Source: Elephas maximus indicus (taxonomy: Eukaryota; Chordata; Mammalia; Proboscidea; Elephantidae). From it: 64,000 bases of DNA. Below, one piece after another: positions 23,318 to 34,800 of the stretch. A program made the position numbers and the translations under genes. How positions within the stretch are numbered: position 1 is the stretch's first letter; the number at the start of each line of letters is the position of its first letter. The notes under the pieces are model-generated. The model had not been told where the DNA came from and ran no database searches. It was given only the letters and a program-made list of their open reading frames with translations. The stretch covers positions 34,856,378-34,920,377 of the forward strand of contig NC_064839.1 of the NCBI RefSeq assembly GCF_024166365.1. Direction: 5' to 3'.

Positions 23318-23500
23318 TTATCACTTGGTGGTTAAGATGGTAAACTGTGAAGTTGAATTTTCTGGGTCTCAGTGCTACTCCTACTATTTACTGCTGTGGG
23401 GCCTTAAACAAGTCATGTACCATCTCTCAATCTTGTTTTCTTATATGGAAACCACAGTAGTAGCTCTTTCATAAGGGTTCGAGAGCATTAAATGTAGCAC
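23318..23500 (+). mobile_element. MIR, diverged
   Basis: 'cacttggtggttaagatggt', 'aacaagtcatgtaccatctc' and 'taagggttcgagagcattaa' keep the MIR order. Confidence 0.7.
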
Positions 23501-24699
23501 GATCAACTTGTCCCACTTTATCCTGGATTCTTCCAGATTTAGCACTGAAAGTCTCACATCCTGTGAAACCCCTCAGTCCTGGACACACTGGGATGGTTGG
23601 TCACCCTAGTAAATGACATAACTCACATAAGCATTTAGCCCAATGCAGGGCGTTCATCCAGGTTCCATCACCATCAGCTGTTACCGTTGGTCTTTTCCCT
23701 AATTAACCAAACCGGCAGGATTGCTGTTCCGGGGGTCAGGAGTTCAGACCTCTGTTTCCCACTCTGTCCTCATCCTATTTTTATGTCTTCCTGGGCAACC
23801 CTTCAGCTTCCCTAGGCCTCAGTTTGCTCATCCATCAAACAAGGGAGATGAACCTAAGAGTCGCTGAGAATTCTTTCTGCTAAAACCTATGAAATTTATT
23901 CAGGCACTCTTGTCCCCGTGCCTGGTAAGGTGGCCTTAAACATAGATAGCACTAGGTATGTATTTGCCTGCTTGAAGTGCTGATGAGCAAAACCCAAATA
24001 TGTTCTAGCAACACAGAATGCCCTAGGAGGACTCTGAACTGGTAACTTTATTTGTACCTTGATGGCGACATTTAACTACAGCTGGGACTTATTTGGTGCA
24101 TAGAAAATCTTGACCTAGTCATGGGGGAAAAAAATCACAAGATAATTCATGTCTTCATATTTTCCTGAGGTTAAGAGTTGGCCTTGGGAATGACTGTCCC
24201 ATCAAGAAATGGAGGTTGTTCCCCAGAAAGCCTTTCCCTTGAAGAGTTGAAAAGGGTTGCTGCTTCTCTTACGCAAGTGGAATCCAGGTTTTAACCCCTC
24301 TTTGTAGGACCCACCCAACATGAAGATTTCAAATCAACCCAGGTTTCCCAGAAGGAAAAGACTAGAGCCCCTCAAATTTTTAAGTCCACGAGGACATAAA
24401 TTCCAGGTTATCAACCTTACCTTACTTGTGTGCTCTAGTATAATACTGGACGCACAGACCACGCTCAATAATAGCTCTGCTTTACCCTTGTCATTTCCAG
24501 GCACTTCACTATGTGAGGCCTCTGTACACACACTCTTGAGTTGCCTGCAGTAGGCTCTTTTGACAAGGACTGTTTTATTTTGGCTCAAATAAGGGGGGAT
24601 GCCAAGAAGGGAATTTCCCAGACTTTGGGACATGAGCCTTCTTCAGATTATTTGATAACTGTCTGTTTGCCTCTGTGGGTGAGGGGCACGCCAAGGAAT
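23501..24699. other. Intergenic DNA with one likely MIR fragment
   Basis: About 23,725-23,870 ('tcctgggcaacccttcagct', 'ggcctcagtttgctcatcca') is a likely second MIR. The rest holds no recognisable gene. Confidence 0.45.
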
Positions 24700-24912
24700 A
24701 CAGGTGGTGACCAGAAGCTGAAAAAGACGAGAAAAGAGATTCTTCTCACAGGGCTTCCAGGAGGAAACCAATCCTGCCGATATCTTGACTTTAACTCAGT
24801 GAAACTGATTTTGGACTTCTGACCTCCAGAACTATAAAATAATAAATTTCTGTTGTTTTAAGTCACAAAGTTTTTTTGTAATTTGTTACAGCAGCAATAG
24901 GAAACTAATACA
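24700..24912 (+). mobile_element. MLT1-type LTR, 3' part
   Basis: 'ttggacttctgacctccaga', 'actataaaataataaatttc', 'tgttgttttaagtcacaaag' and 'gcagcaataggaaactaata' form the polyadenylation region and end of an MLT1 LTR. Confidence 0.85.
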
Positions 24913-25129
24913 GCTGGTGAGATAGGGAACCTAAGCATGGCCATGTCCTAATCAAGACACTTCTCTTCCCAGCCATGCTCCCTTGTTAGGGTTGAGAAAA
25001 GTGGGAGAAAACAAACAAACAAACATGGACGCCTTTTTCAGTGTGACTGTTTTAAGAATTAGGTTGTCCAGTATTTCAGACCTAACACCTAGAACAGAAC
25101 TTGAAACATGGTAGGTGCCCAAGAAACAT

Positions 25130-25762
25130 TTACATCCTCAAAAAGCTAAACAGAGAGTTACAATATGACCTAGTAATTCCACTCCTAGGTATATGCCCCA
25201 AAGACTTGAATGCAGCGACTCAAACAGAGAATTATACACTAAATTCTCAGAGAATTATACACTAAATTCTCAAACAAGGAATTATACACTAAACATTCAT
25301 TACAGCACTATTCACAATAGCCACAAGGTAGAAACAACCCAAGTGTCCATCAACAGATGAGTGGATAAAAAATGTGGTGTATCAATATAATGGAATATAT
25401 TCAGTCATAAAAAGGAATAAAATTCTAATACATATTACAACATGGATGAACCCTGAAAAGATTGTTAACTGAAATAAACCAGATGAAAAAGGACAAATAC
25501 AGTATGATTCCACTTATATGAAATATCTAGAAGAGACAAATTCATAAAAACAGAAACTAGGTTAGAGGTCACCAGGGGGTGTGGGAGGGGAAGATGTGGG
25601 AGTTATTACTTAATGGCAACAGAGATTCTAATTCGGGTGTTCAAAATAGATGGTAGTGATGGTTACACAACATTGTGTGTTTACTTGATGCCACTGAATT
25701 ATACTTAAAAATGTTAATAGAGCAAGTCGTACGTTACATATTTTTTACCACAATGAATGAAC
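25130..25762 (+). mobile_element. L1MA-like LINE 3' end
   Basis: The ORF2 terminal region ('ctattcacaatagccac', 'caacccaagtgtccatcaac') leads into the 3' UTR ('ccactgaattatacttaaaa'). Near 25,224-25,290 a 23-27-bp unit containing 'gaattatacactaaa' is repeated three times in tandem, a local expansion absent from the related copy at 41,100. Confidence 0.85.
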
Positions 25763-28700
25763 ACATTTCAGTCAGGTCAATTGAGTCAGACCAGGTAGCT
25801 CAGGGGAAAAGAGATGCCCTCAGGGGTCATTCAACATCAACTCCCATTGAAGACCATGGGTCCTGACCCCAAGAGGGTCTATCTTGAGGTATCCCAGCTA
25901 TTTCCAGACCCAAGAGCCACAGGGATGAGTCAGTGAGGGCAAGAGGGTGGCCAGATAAAAACACTAGACACACTTGATAAAAATTTGTCAACTAAACTCC
26001 ATATAATATGGGAAGGTTATTAATGACAGTCCCCACTGTGTCTCATATTTTACACAATGTGCCATGGCTTGGATTAATTTAATTCCTCTTTTTAATTTCA
26101 AGTAAATGGGAGCTGACTTTAGGAGGCTATGAGAACCCTTCTTGCTGCCCCAGTGTCTGACCTGAGTTGTCCAATGGTCCACAGACCACCTTTAATACTA
26201 ATCACACATCTGCTCTGAAATTTGGCATGGAAATTAATCCAGTTTTCAAAAATTTGGAGCAACGAATTTTTTTTTTTTTAGTGAAGAAAAACTTTTTTTT
26301 CCTGTCACTAACAAGAGTCCTCAAGGGAAGAGAACATTGGGCCCAACATCCCAACTTCTTCCTAAGGAAAATGTGGGAAGGGCTCTTTGCTCCAAGCCAT
26401 AGCATCTACGGTGAAGACATTCAGGTTTGGATTGACTTGTCACAAATCATATGTTTATAAAAGGAAGATTCCCCCCACCTTCTCTCTCTGAGTTGCAAAG
26501 ATGAACATTTTTCTCTGTCCTCCTTAGTAAAGAGCTCATGCACTTGCTGTACCCCCAGTGCCTAAAATCTTGGCTGTATGAGTGAAACGAAAGAATGAAA
26601 AGGAGGGAGAAACAGGAAAGCCAAACCCCCAATTGCCTGGTCCCGGGTGGCTCTGGGGCTCTGGGTGAGTTTACAAACTGAGATCACCCTTCATTGTTTA
26701 CACTAGTGGGGTTGGACTTTCTGTTACCTGCAGCTGAGAGCATCCTAGCTGATTTCATTAAAGCCAAATTTCCTTTCAGGTTACATGATCAGAACCAAGG
26801 CACCCTCAGTCTAGGAGAAGAGACCAGGCAGCTGTTGGTGACCCTCTCAGGGACCAAGAGCCTTGCACCACCAGCCCAGGAGATGTGGGAAGGGGACCTC
26901 GATGTGGAGAGAAGAGTCAAGGGTAAGCAGTTCCAGGGAGAGAAGAGTGGTGCCAAGGGCCCTTGCCCTCAGCCTCAGCCAGCAGCTCCCTTAATTTAGC
27001 TCCACCTGCCTGGTAAATGCAGAGTGCGGGCCACTAAAAGAAATTAGAGCGGCTGCAACTTCCAACCAGGAAAGACGTGTGTAGGTGGGAGGGGAGGAGG
27101 CGGGTAATTATGCAGGGAAAATGGTTTTCTTGATATTCATCTGGACATGTGGGTAGAGCAGCAGGAAAGAAGACAGGAAAGGGAGAATGTATTCATAGAC
27201 AGTACGCGTTGTATCTCTTCAAAGGGGAATGGAGATAGCACTTCTCATGCTTATCTGTCCACGGAATCCTTTGGGGGGAGCATCTAGGACTCCATAGAAC
27301 ACCCCTGAAGGGACTCTTTTACATGGGACTTCATCCATGGGTTGACTAGAGGATTCCATGGGAATGATTGTGTCCGCTCTTTGTGTGTATGTGTGTGTGG
27401 CCCCCTAACCGGTTGGGCTAGGCACCATTTGCATTTCACATCTGGACCTCTCACGCTCTGGGAAAGGGGAAAGAAACTCACAAATAGCAGGGGAAGAGCC
27501 TGCAATGTGGCAGCAAGAGCCGACAGCGCTACCTGTCGCCCCATCTCTTTGCCCTTTAGCAAAGAGGTTTCCTATACCCTGCATACCCAGATGGCAAAGG
27601 GGTACCGCCAAACTCCAAGAAGCAGCTCTGTGGTTGTGCAGGTTGGACGCCAATAATTATCCAGCTGTAAGTAAGCTGAAAAAATAAAAAATTTTTTTTC
27701 TATTAAGTAAGCTGAACATTTCTTAGGGCTATTTCTGCATAATTATAAATATTTGAGGATATTAAACTCCCAGGTTATGCATTGAGGTTATTATTTGAGT
27801 GACGGTTGGCTACAGAGCTAGAAACGCAAACATCTTTTCATTCCTCCCTCCCGGAGCACTTAGAATATTTCATGGGATTAAAAAAAAAATAGTTTCAGTT
27901 GAAGAAAAAAGAAAACAACTGGAAGCTTAGTCTGTCACTAATATTTCTAAATAGCTCTAAATCAAAAAAAGGAATGTGACCACTTAATTGTGGTAGGCTT
28001 GTGATGCATTTTCTCTATGGGTTAAGAAAGCAATTACCACCATACAACCTACTTGTGCCTCAGTTGTGATAAAATGTTCTAATGCAGCTGACGTGTCAAG
28101 CAGTGGGCCTTTTAAAGCACTTAATGCTTCTGGAAGCTTCTCAACGTGTGGGGCTCCTTGGTGTGCAATGAGAGCCCACGACTGCCTCTAAGAACCCATT
28201 ATGGTACAGTGGGTGCCTTACAGCAGGAGCCAGTGTCTGGGGCAGGACTGACCCAGGCCTCTGCTGCCCTGCCTCTGCCCAGTGTCCCAGACTCCCAACC
28301 TGACACCCTTAGTCACCCCATCCTGTCATCCAATCCACTGAAGCCTCACGCCTCTGCACCATCCACCATCTACCATCCTCCTGCCCTGGGAAATAAGAGT
28401 CACTTCCCATAGACAAGACCTTAGCCTCCTTCCATCTCCTGCTCTGGGAGCCGCTGGAGGCTGCCACTCATTCTCCAGACCCCCCAGAGCACCTGGAGAC
28501 CCTGCTCCTGTGCCCTTGAACAAATGCCCCATGCCTTTGAGGCTCCTGCAGGCTGTTCTACCCTTCTTGTTCTTCCCAGTCCGTGCCCTGGGCCCTGGCT
28601 CACCCCTTCTCCCCTCAAAGACCTGCCCTCAACTGGGGTAACTTAGATGGGGTGTGAATGAACAATGAAGTCACAAGCTTTCTTGATACTCCTCCACTCT

Positions 28701-29129
28701 CTGCCACACGCAGGCTACATGTCCAGATCTGACCCCTGCAGTGTTGGCCACCCTGGGTTGCACTGCCTCGGCCACACGGGGAACCCCGTGTGTCCCTCAC
28801 CCTCTGCCTCCGTAGAAGCCTCTGGTCCTTAGCCCCTAGGTTTTTTTTTTTTGTCCCCTCATTTCCAGCTGGGACCCCGTGACCAGCCCTCTGACCTCTC
28901 TCTTTGCTCTGAACCCCATCAACTCCATTCCTTACAGCCCATGCAGAACCCCCGGCGCTGCCACGGGAGGCGTCTCCTTGGGCAGGGGGCTGCTGCCCCG
29001 TGACCCTGTAAAGTCGACCCCGTGGGAATCCCAGCCCCACAGTGCTGGCCTCTGTCCCCAGGGTCACAGCGAAGATGTGTTAACGTGCAAAGTTCTTCAG
29101 GATAAATAACCAACACTTCGTCCTCTCAC
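25763..29129. other. Long stretch with little recognisable repeat and no gene
   Basis: Apart from poly(T/A) tracts near 26,268 and 28,842, I see no clear transposon. Between 27,000 and 28,140 there are AT-rich blocks with TAATTA- and ATGCAT-type motifs separated by GC-richer DNA, which could be regulatory. Open frames are short and unsupported. Confidence 0.4.
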
Positions 29130-29610
29130 CTCCCTCCCGAGATGCGGGCGGCGGGCAGCGGCCTCTGAGACCCTCAGGAGAGCAGTCCCTCTTGCTCGAC
29201 GGGCTCACAGTGGGCACAGCAGCGGCGTTTTCCCGTTACAAACCATCCAGCAGCGTTTAGGAAGCTAGCGGTCTCATACAAAAGGGACGAAGCGGGGAGC
29301 GACTGGGGAGATCGCACTCCCGACCCGATGTGTCCAGCCCCTTTCCAGCTCGCCGTCGCCAGGTGGTGCAGGGGGGGGCGAGAAGACCCAGGACGAGGGG
29401 ACAAACAAAGCCAGGTGGACCGGGGCTGCGGCTCCAGCCAGAGTTCTCAGTTCTTGCCGGCAGCAGGTTGCCTCGTACGGACGGCGCGGGTCCCGGGCGC
29501 CCCCTGGAGGTTGTGAGGGCCACTCACGGCCCCTTCAGGTTGGGCGGGCCCGTGCGCCCCCTGGCGGTTATGCGAGCGGCGGAGACACGGCACAGACCGA
29601 GGAGAGGTAA
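29130..29610. promoter_or_regulatory. CpG-rich block without a recognised gene
   Basis: CpG dinucleotides are dense here ('gagatgcgggcggcgggcag', 'gtacggacggcgcgggtccc') against a CpG-poor surround, as in an unmethylated island. No ATG-led exon with a good donor or known protein is visible. It may be the promoter of a non-coding transcript, a distant first exon, or a CTCF-bound element. Confidence 0.6.
29497..29567 (-). promoter_or_regulatory. Pair of CTCF-like motifs
   Basis: GCGCCCCCTGGAGG (29,497-29,510) and GCGCCCCCTGGCGG (29,554-29,567) are reverse complements of the CTCF core, CCxCCAGGGGGCGC. They are 57 bp apart in the same orientation. Binding in cells is not shown by sequence alone. 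Confidence 0.7.
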
Positions 29611-29714
29611 GGAGTTGCATAGAATACCTCATAAAAATGGACGAAAGACAGGAAGAGAAACATCTGAGATGAAACACAAATGCCCAATTAAACGTAAAGC
29701 TAAGGTTTATATAG

Positions 29715-29915
29715 GCCCTGTGCAAGCCCTTACATGCATCAGCTCCTTTAAGACTCACAACAACGCAACTAGGGAGGAGCTGATTATCCCCATTCTACAG
29801 ATGAGTAAACTGAGACAGACAGGCTAAGGGACCAGTTCAAGTCCATACAGCAAGTGGCAGGGCCAGGGTCTGACCTGAGCCGCCTGGCACCAGGGTCTAT
29901 GGCCTTATTCACTAC
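29715..29915 (-). mobile_element. MIR
   Basis: 'ccccattctacagatgagta', 'aactgagacagacaggctaa', 'gcaagtggcagggccaggg' is a MIR in reverse. Confidence 0.8.
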
Positions 29916-30004
29916 TAGATGGCTCTCAACATATGAAAAAATATACACCCTGGGTAAAAACCAAACTAGTGTAAATTAAAACCGACAATTCAATAAATTA
30001 ATTT

Positions 30005-30285
30005 ACTCAGCAAATATTTGTTATATGCCTTCTGTGAGCCAGACCCTGTTTGGGTGCAGAGGGACTGTGATAATATAGTATGGCAGGCGTGATAAATGCT
30101 ATGGAGAAAAATAAAGAAGGTTAAGGAGGAAAGAGCAGGCTATTTTATATCAAATGGTCAGTCGACCTCTTTGAGAAGGTGACATTTGAGCAGAGCCCCA
30201 AGGAAAGTGAAGGGGAAATCTTTGTAGTGATCTGTGGGAAGAGCACTCCAGGCAGAGGGCTAAAAAGTCCCTGAGGCCAGTGTAA
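30005..30285 (-). mobile_element. L2 fragment
   Basis: 'ctcagcaaatatttgttata', 'gagaaggtgacatttgagca' and 'agagcactccaggcagaggg' are the L2 3' end read in reverse. Confidence 0.75.
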
Positions 30286-30559
30286 ATGTGCTATTGCATC
30301 AATAGAAGGTGGGGGGCTCCTGTTCAGCCACTGATGCCCACTACCTGTGCCCAGGGCCATGCCAGGTGTACAGGGAAGATAGACCTACCCGATAAATATC
30401 AACTGGGGATGATGCCTGTCTTTGCCCTGGGAATTTGCTCAGCTCCTTGCAACTGGCCCCATGTGACAGCTGTCCCCCATGAATCCCAGTGCAGGATGGG
30501 AGGATCTGTGGGGAGCCAGGGAAATGGAAGGGAAAGCCCCCACCAGTTTTTGGGATAGA

Positions 30560-30763
30560 GGAGAAGCCTTGGTGGCACAGTGGTTAAAGTGCAGCTGCTA
30601 ACCGAAAGTTAGGGATTTGAACTCACCAGCCACTCCGCAAGAGTAAGATGTGGCCGTCTGCTTCCATAAAGATCACAGCCTTGGAAACCCTATGGGGGCA
30701 GTTCTGACTATAGGGTTGCTAAGTCAGGATTGACTGGACAGCAATGGGTTTGGTTTTGGTTTT
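30560..30763 (+). mobile_element. AfroSINE, long subtype
   Basis: 'gccttggtggcacagtggtt', 'aagatgtggccgtctgcttc', 'gattgactggacagcaatgg' and a T/G-rich end are present. Confidence 0.9.
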
Positions 30764-32058
30764 TGAGATGGAGGTAACTGACCCAGGCCTGTTAAATACA
30801 TTGAGAGAGGTTTGATACTAGGTATTTTGATACTAGAGGGGTCATCTAACCCACACCTCAGACTCCAAGCCAACAGCTTGCACAGAGGCCTGAGGAAATC
30901 CCACATGAGAATGTTCCGTACTTACTGACGGGCAGATTCTGGCTGCCCTTGCTTTTGTGTTCCCTTCCCCACTCTCCATTCTTTCGCAACCTCACTAGAT
31001 CCTGGAGGCACTGAAGTTGTCAGCAAACTTTCCTTTGGTGAGCTCCCTGTCTGTTGGCCTGGGTTGAGAGGATCAAGCCATGACTGTGATTTGCATGGCC
31101 TCTTTTCATCCAGAGACAGAACACCAGAGCAAGGTCAAAGGGAGGCCAGGTGGCCCCTAGGGAAGGAGAGCCCAATTCTTTTACAATTCTCTCTTTGCTG
31201 TGGCCAAAAGGCCATTCCCTCCCCACTAGTTCTCCAGGGTCTCATTGCCCACTCAGTCTTCTGAGTGTGCTTCCTGGGTCAGTCTCATCACATCCCTCTC
31301 AGATTAGGTGAGCCATTCACTAAAAGCTGATTATGCTTCACATGGTAAACTTCTACTCTGTTCTTTAGCACTGAAGAACTGTTGATTCTTGTGTCTACCT
31401 GGGCTGTTTTTAGTCCTGTGCAGACCATCTTAAGAAAGGACGAGCTTGTTTTCAGATGAGCATGAGCTGGAACAGACCTGCAACAGAAAGAAGCTGGGAG
31501 TAGGGGCCACTATGGGCTTCTCCATCTCTTTCCCAGGTCCAGATAGTCTCTCTCTGAGCTTGCCCTCTTCTCTCTCTGAACCAATAGCCCCTTCCTTCCT
31601 CTTCACTCTGAATATCCTTTCCTTGTCACCTAGCTTCTGTTTACTTGTGAGTTTTTGTCTCTTGTCTAAAAATGACTGCCATCAACCTTCATGCCCTGAA
31701 TATCTCCTGGTCGCTCTCTTTCCTCCTTTCGATGTCTGCCTCAGCTGCTAACTGCCTCATCACCTAAGTTTTTCACTCACATTCCCAAGTCAACTCATCT
31801 GTTTTATGCAAGGGCTTATCATTTAGTTCTGGATTGGCTACCTTGGGCCATGGTCTCCTGGTGGTCCCATCAGCTGGGGCCGAGGAGAGAGGGCACTAAT
31901 GTGGCTGCCACAAGGATGTCCCTTTAGCAGGTGCTGTGGTGATTGATGTAGGCACCATGATTAACCTGTCTGCTGTAATCCTAGATTCACTATTTTTTCT
32001 GTTTATTCATTCTCTAGTTTCATGGGTTGACCTTAGTTATTGTTGCCTAGAACTCATT
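30764..32058. other. Intergenic DNA, no gene seen
   Basis: No repeat is clear. A pyrimidine-rich stretch at 31,540-31,640 gives a long but composition-driven open frame. Confidence 0.45.
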
Positions 32059-32266
32059 TGTTGCTGTTGTTAGGTGCTGTAGAGTCAATTCTGACTCTCA
32101 GTGACCCTATGTGACAGAATATGACTGCCCCATAGGGTTTTCTTGGCTGTAATCTTTATGGAAGAAGATTTCCAGGTCTTTATCCTGCGGAGCTACTAGA
32201 TGGGTTTGAACCACTGACCTTAGGTTAGCAGCTGAGCTCTTAACTTTTGCAACTCCAGGCTCCTTA
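32059..32266 (-). mobile_element. AfroSINE, long subtype, with RTE-like 3' tail
   Basis: The left edge 'gttgctgttgttaggtgctg' is the same (GTT)n-GTTAGGTGC tail that ends RTE copies here. The body ('aatctttatggaagaagatt') and head ('cttaacttttgcaactccag') are AfroSINE. It links the SINE to the RTE machinery. Confidence 0.85.
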
Positions 32267-33879
32267 GAGCTCAGATAAAGGTCCTTAAATTTTTCTCAGG
32301 AACCCAGCCTGGTTCTCTGTGGAGGCTCCCACCAAGATGCCTGGCAGGGAGAGCATTATTCATAGTTAAGCAAACAGTAAGCCATTTCCTCCTCCCTCTT
32401 TAGTCTCACCTTTCATAAAAAGTGGCGGGGGTGGGGGGGCAGTCATACTTAATAAACATCATCCCTTAGATTAGATCAGCAGTCTCTGAATATTACATTT
32501 CTTCCAGAAGCAGTATCTCTCCTGCCCTCACAGAAGAACATGTGGTCAAGAGGAAATTGAATAAAGTCCTTTAATCAGCCACAGTAGTATCTGAATCATT
32601 TAATTTAGAATCTGACAACCATAAATTACTTTATCTTTCAGGCCAATTTTAGTCGACCAGGAGAGCTGGTCCAGTCAGCTTCATGCTTAATAAATAACCC
32701 CCCTTGCCTGATTATGGCAAGTTTGGGGAAGTGGTTTTCCTAATGCTTTTCAAAAGAAACTAAAAAAAAAAAAAAACCTCCCATCCTGTGTGTGCCTGAC
32801 ATGAGTTCTTGGCCATGCTGCCTTCCCACATCTCTGTGGCTGTCGAGTGAACCCTCAGGGTGGAGATAGCTGGGACACAAGCAGGGAACTATCACCTCTG
32901 TAGCTGGTGCTCTTTTCTTCTTGGCTCCTTAAGGCCAGGAAAAGTCAAACCAAATTAGATGCCAGATATACACTGTCTTGTGGCCCACTCTCTGCTGCCC
33001 CAGAATTTTCTACACCTACTGAAACCCTTTCACTGGGAGAAATGAAAGAGGAGCTTCAGATTCAAAATAACACTCACATGACAGTCCTGATGTGGCCTCT
33101 ACCAGAGTCATGTTAAATCATTTGTGAAGCCCCAGTAAAGGGCAAAACACAAGACCCCGCCTTCAAAACCAGTCCAATGTCCCTGTGATGTCCCTGTAAG
33201 TACGCCCCTGGCAGACATCTTCTGCAACTGCCAGGCAAATGGGCTGCGCTGAGAAAAACCCATGGGGCTTCAGCCTCTCCCTACTGCAAATGGCAGCCAT
33301 GTCTCCGCATGAGCAGGTGCTTGTAGGCCGACTTGCCCATTGCTACACCTATTCCAAGGAAACAGAATGGCAGGAAGGTGGCTGGGAAGGGCTGAGGGAA
33401 AAGGCAGGGCCCCGTAGAGGCACATCGCATTTTTGAAGGTGCAGTACCCATAAGTAAGTGGCATTAAGAAAGGAAGAACCTGGCATGGGCCAATGCATAC
33501 AGGAAATTGTAGACTTTTCATGAAATCCAGTTTTTTTTAGAGTTTCTGTCTTGGTCAGGATATGTTGACGCTAGATCAGAAACCCATCAACAGCCAAATT
33601 TACAAAGGGGCAGGTGTCTCTGTAGGTGACCAGATATGAAAGCCCTGTCAGGCCTCCTGGGAACTGTCCAGTCACAGGCAGCATCTCCTTGGCACTGGAC
33701 CTGGCCTATTAACTTGGTTTCCCGGCTCTTTAACCCCTCTCTGCAGACCAGTCTTGGTTCTTGCTCTTCCCAAAAGTTGAGCTGACACAAACCAGGCTCT
33801 GGGTTCACTAATCCTGGTCATGACACTTGACCCAGCAGTTCAAGAGCAACTAATGCTCAAGGAGATCCCCTTTGGGCCC
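32267..33879. other. Intergenic DNA, no gene seen
   Basis: 32,330-32,760 is AT-rich and repeat-poor, a possible conserved non-coding block. An A-run lies at 32,762-32,776. No coding exon can be supported. Confidence 0.4.
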
Positions 33880-34391
33880 CGTCATGGATTGAATTGTATC
33901 CCCCAAAAAATATGTGTCAACTTGGTTAGGCCATGATTCCCAGTATTGTGTGGTTTTCCTCCATTTTGTGATTATAATTTTATGTTGAGAGGATTAGGCT
34001 GTGATTGTAACACCATCCTTAGTCAGCTCACCAACCTGATCCAAGGTAAAGGGAGTTTCCCTGGAGTGTGGCCTGCACTACCTTTTATCTCTCAAAAGAT
34101 AAAAGGGAAGCAAGCACAGAGTTGGGGACCTGATACCACCAAGAAAGCAGCACCAGGAGCAGAGCACTTCCTTTGGACTGGGGGTCCCTGCGCCTGAGAA
34201 GCTCCTTGACCATGGGAAGATTGAGAACAAGAACCTTCTTCCAGAGCCGACAGAGAGAGAAAGCCTTCTCCTGGAGCTGACGCCTTGAATTTGGACTTTT
34301 AGCCTACTTTACTGTGAGGAAATAAATTTCTCTTTGTTAAAGCCATCCACTTGTGGTATTTCTGTTATAGCAGCACTAGATGACTAAGACA
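33880..34391 (+). mobile_element. MaLR-type solo LTR, well preserved
   Basis: It runs from 'gtcatggattgaattgtatc' to TAAGACA and contains the polyadenylation region 'gaggaaataaatttctcttt'. The flanking GGCCCC (33,875-33,880 and 34,392-34,397) is a plausible 5-6-bp target duplication, so this is a solo LTR. It is the best copy of the family seen at 1,012 and 46,443. Confidence 0.85.
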
Positions 34392-34659
34392 GGCCCCTTT
34401 GTGGGAGTCTCCACTGGGCAGAAGTACCTGGATAGCTCAAGTCTTGGGTAGTCATAGGGCCACCATCCTATAGGCATTTGTCAGGAGCCCCACCCAGAAC
34501 TTTCTCAGAGGGGCCCTAAACAGCAACTGCCCCTATCAAAGAATGGAAGTGGTGATGGAGGTTTTGGGCAGGACTGCTGAAGCCCCTCAACCACCCATTG
34601 GCACCACCACTGCCTATACCCCACCCCAACCCCAGGCCTGACTTTTCCAATTGAACCTT

Positions 34660-34800
34660 AACTCCACCACTTACTCTTGTGCACCCGTGAGCCCCTTCCT
34701 TAATTTCTGATCTCTAGATGTGGAACAGAGGTAAAAAGATTCCTTTTCTCCCAGAGGTGTTGCTAAAATTAAATGAGATAACATTTAAAAAGCATAAAGT
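34660..34800 (+). mobile_element. MIR fragment
   Basis: 'ccacttactcttgtgcaccc', 'ggtgttgctaaaattaaatg' and 'agataacatttaaaaagcat' keep the MIR order. Confidence 0.6.

Noticed and set aside
29330-29827. 165-codon frame starting in the orphan CpG island
   Set aside because: It runs out of the island into a MIR and shows no domain; openness is explained by GC content.
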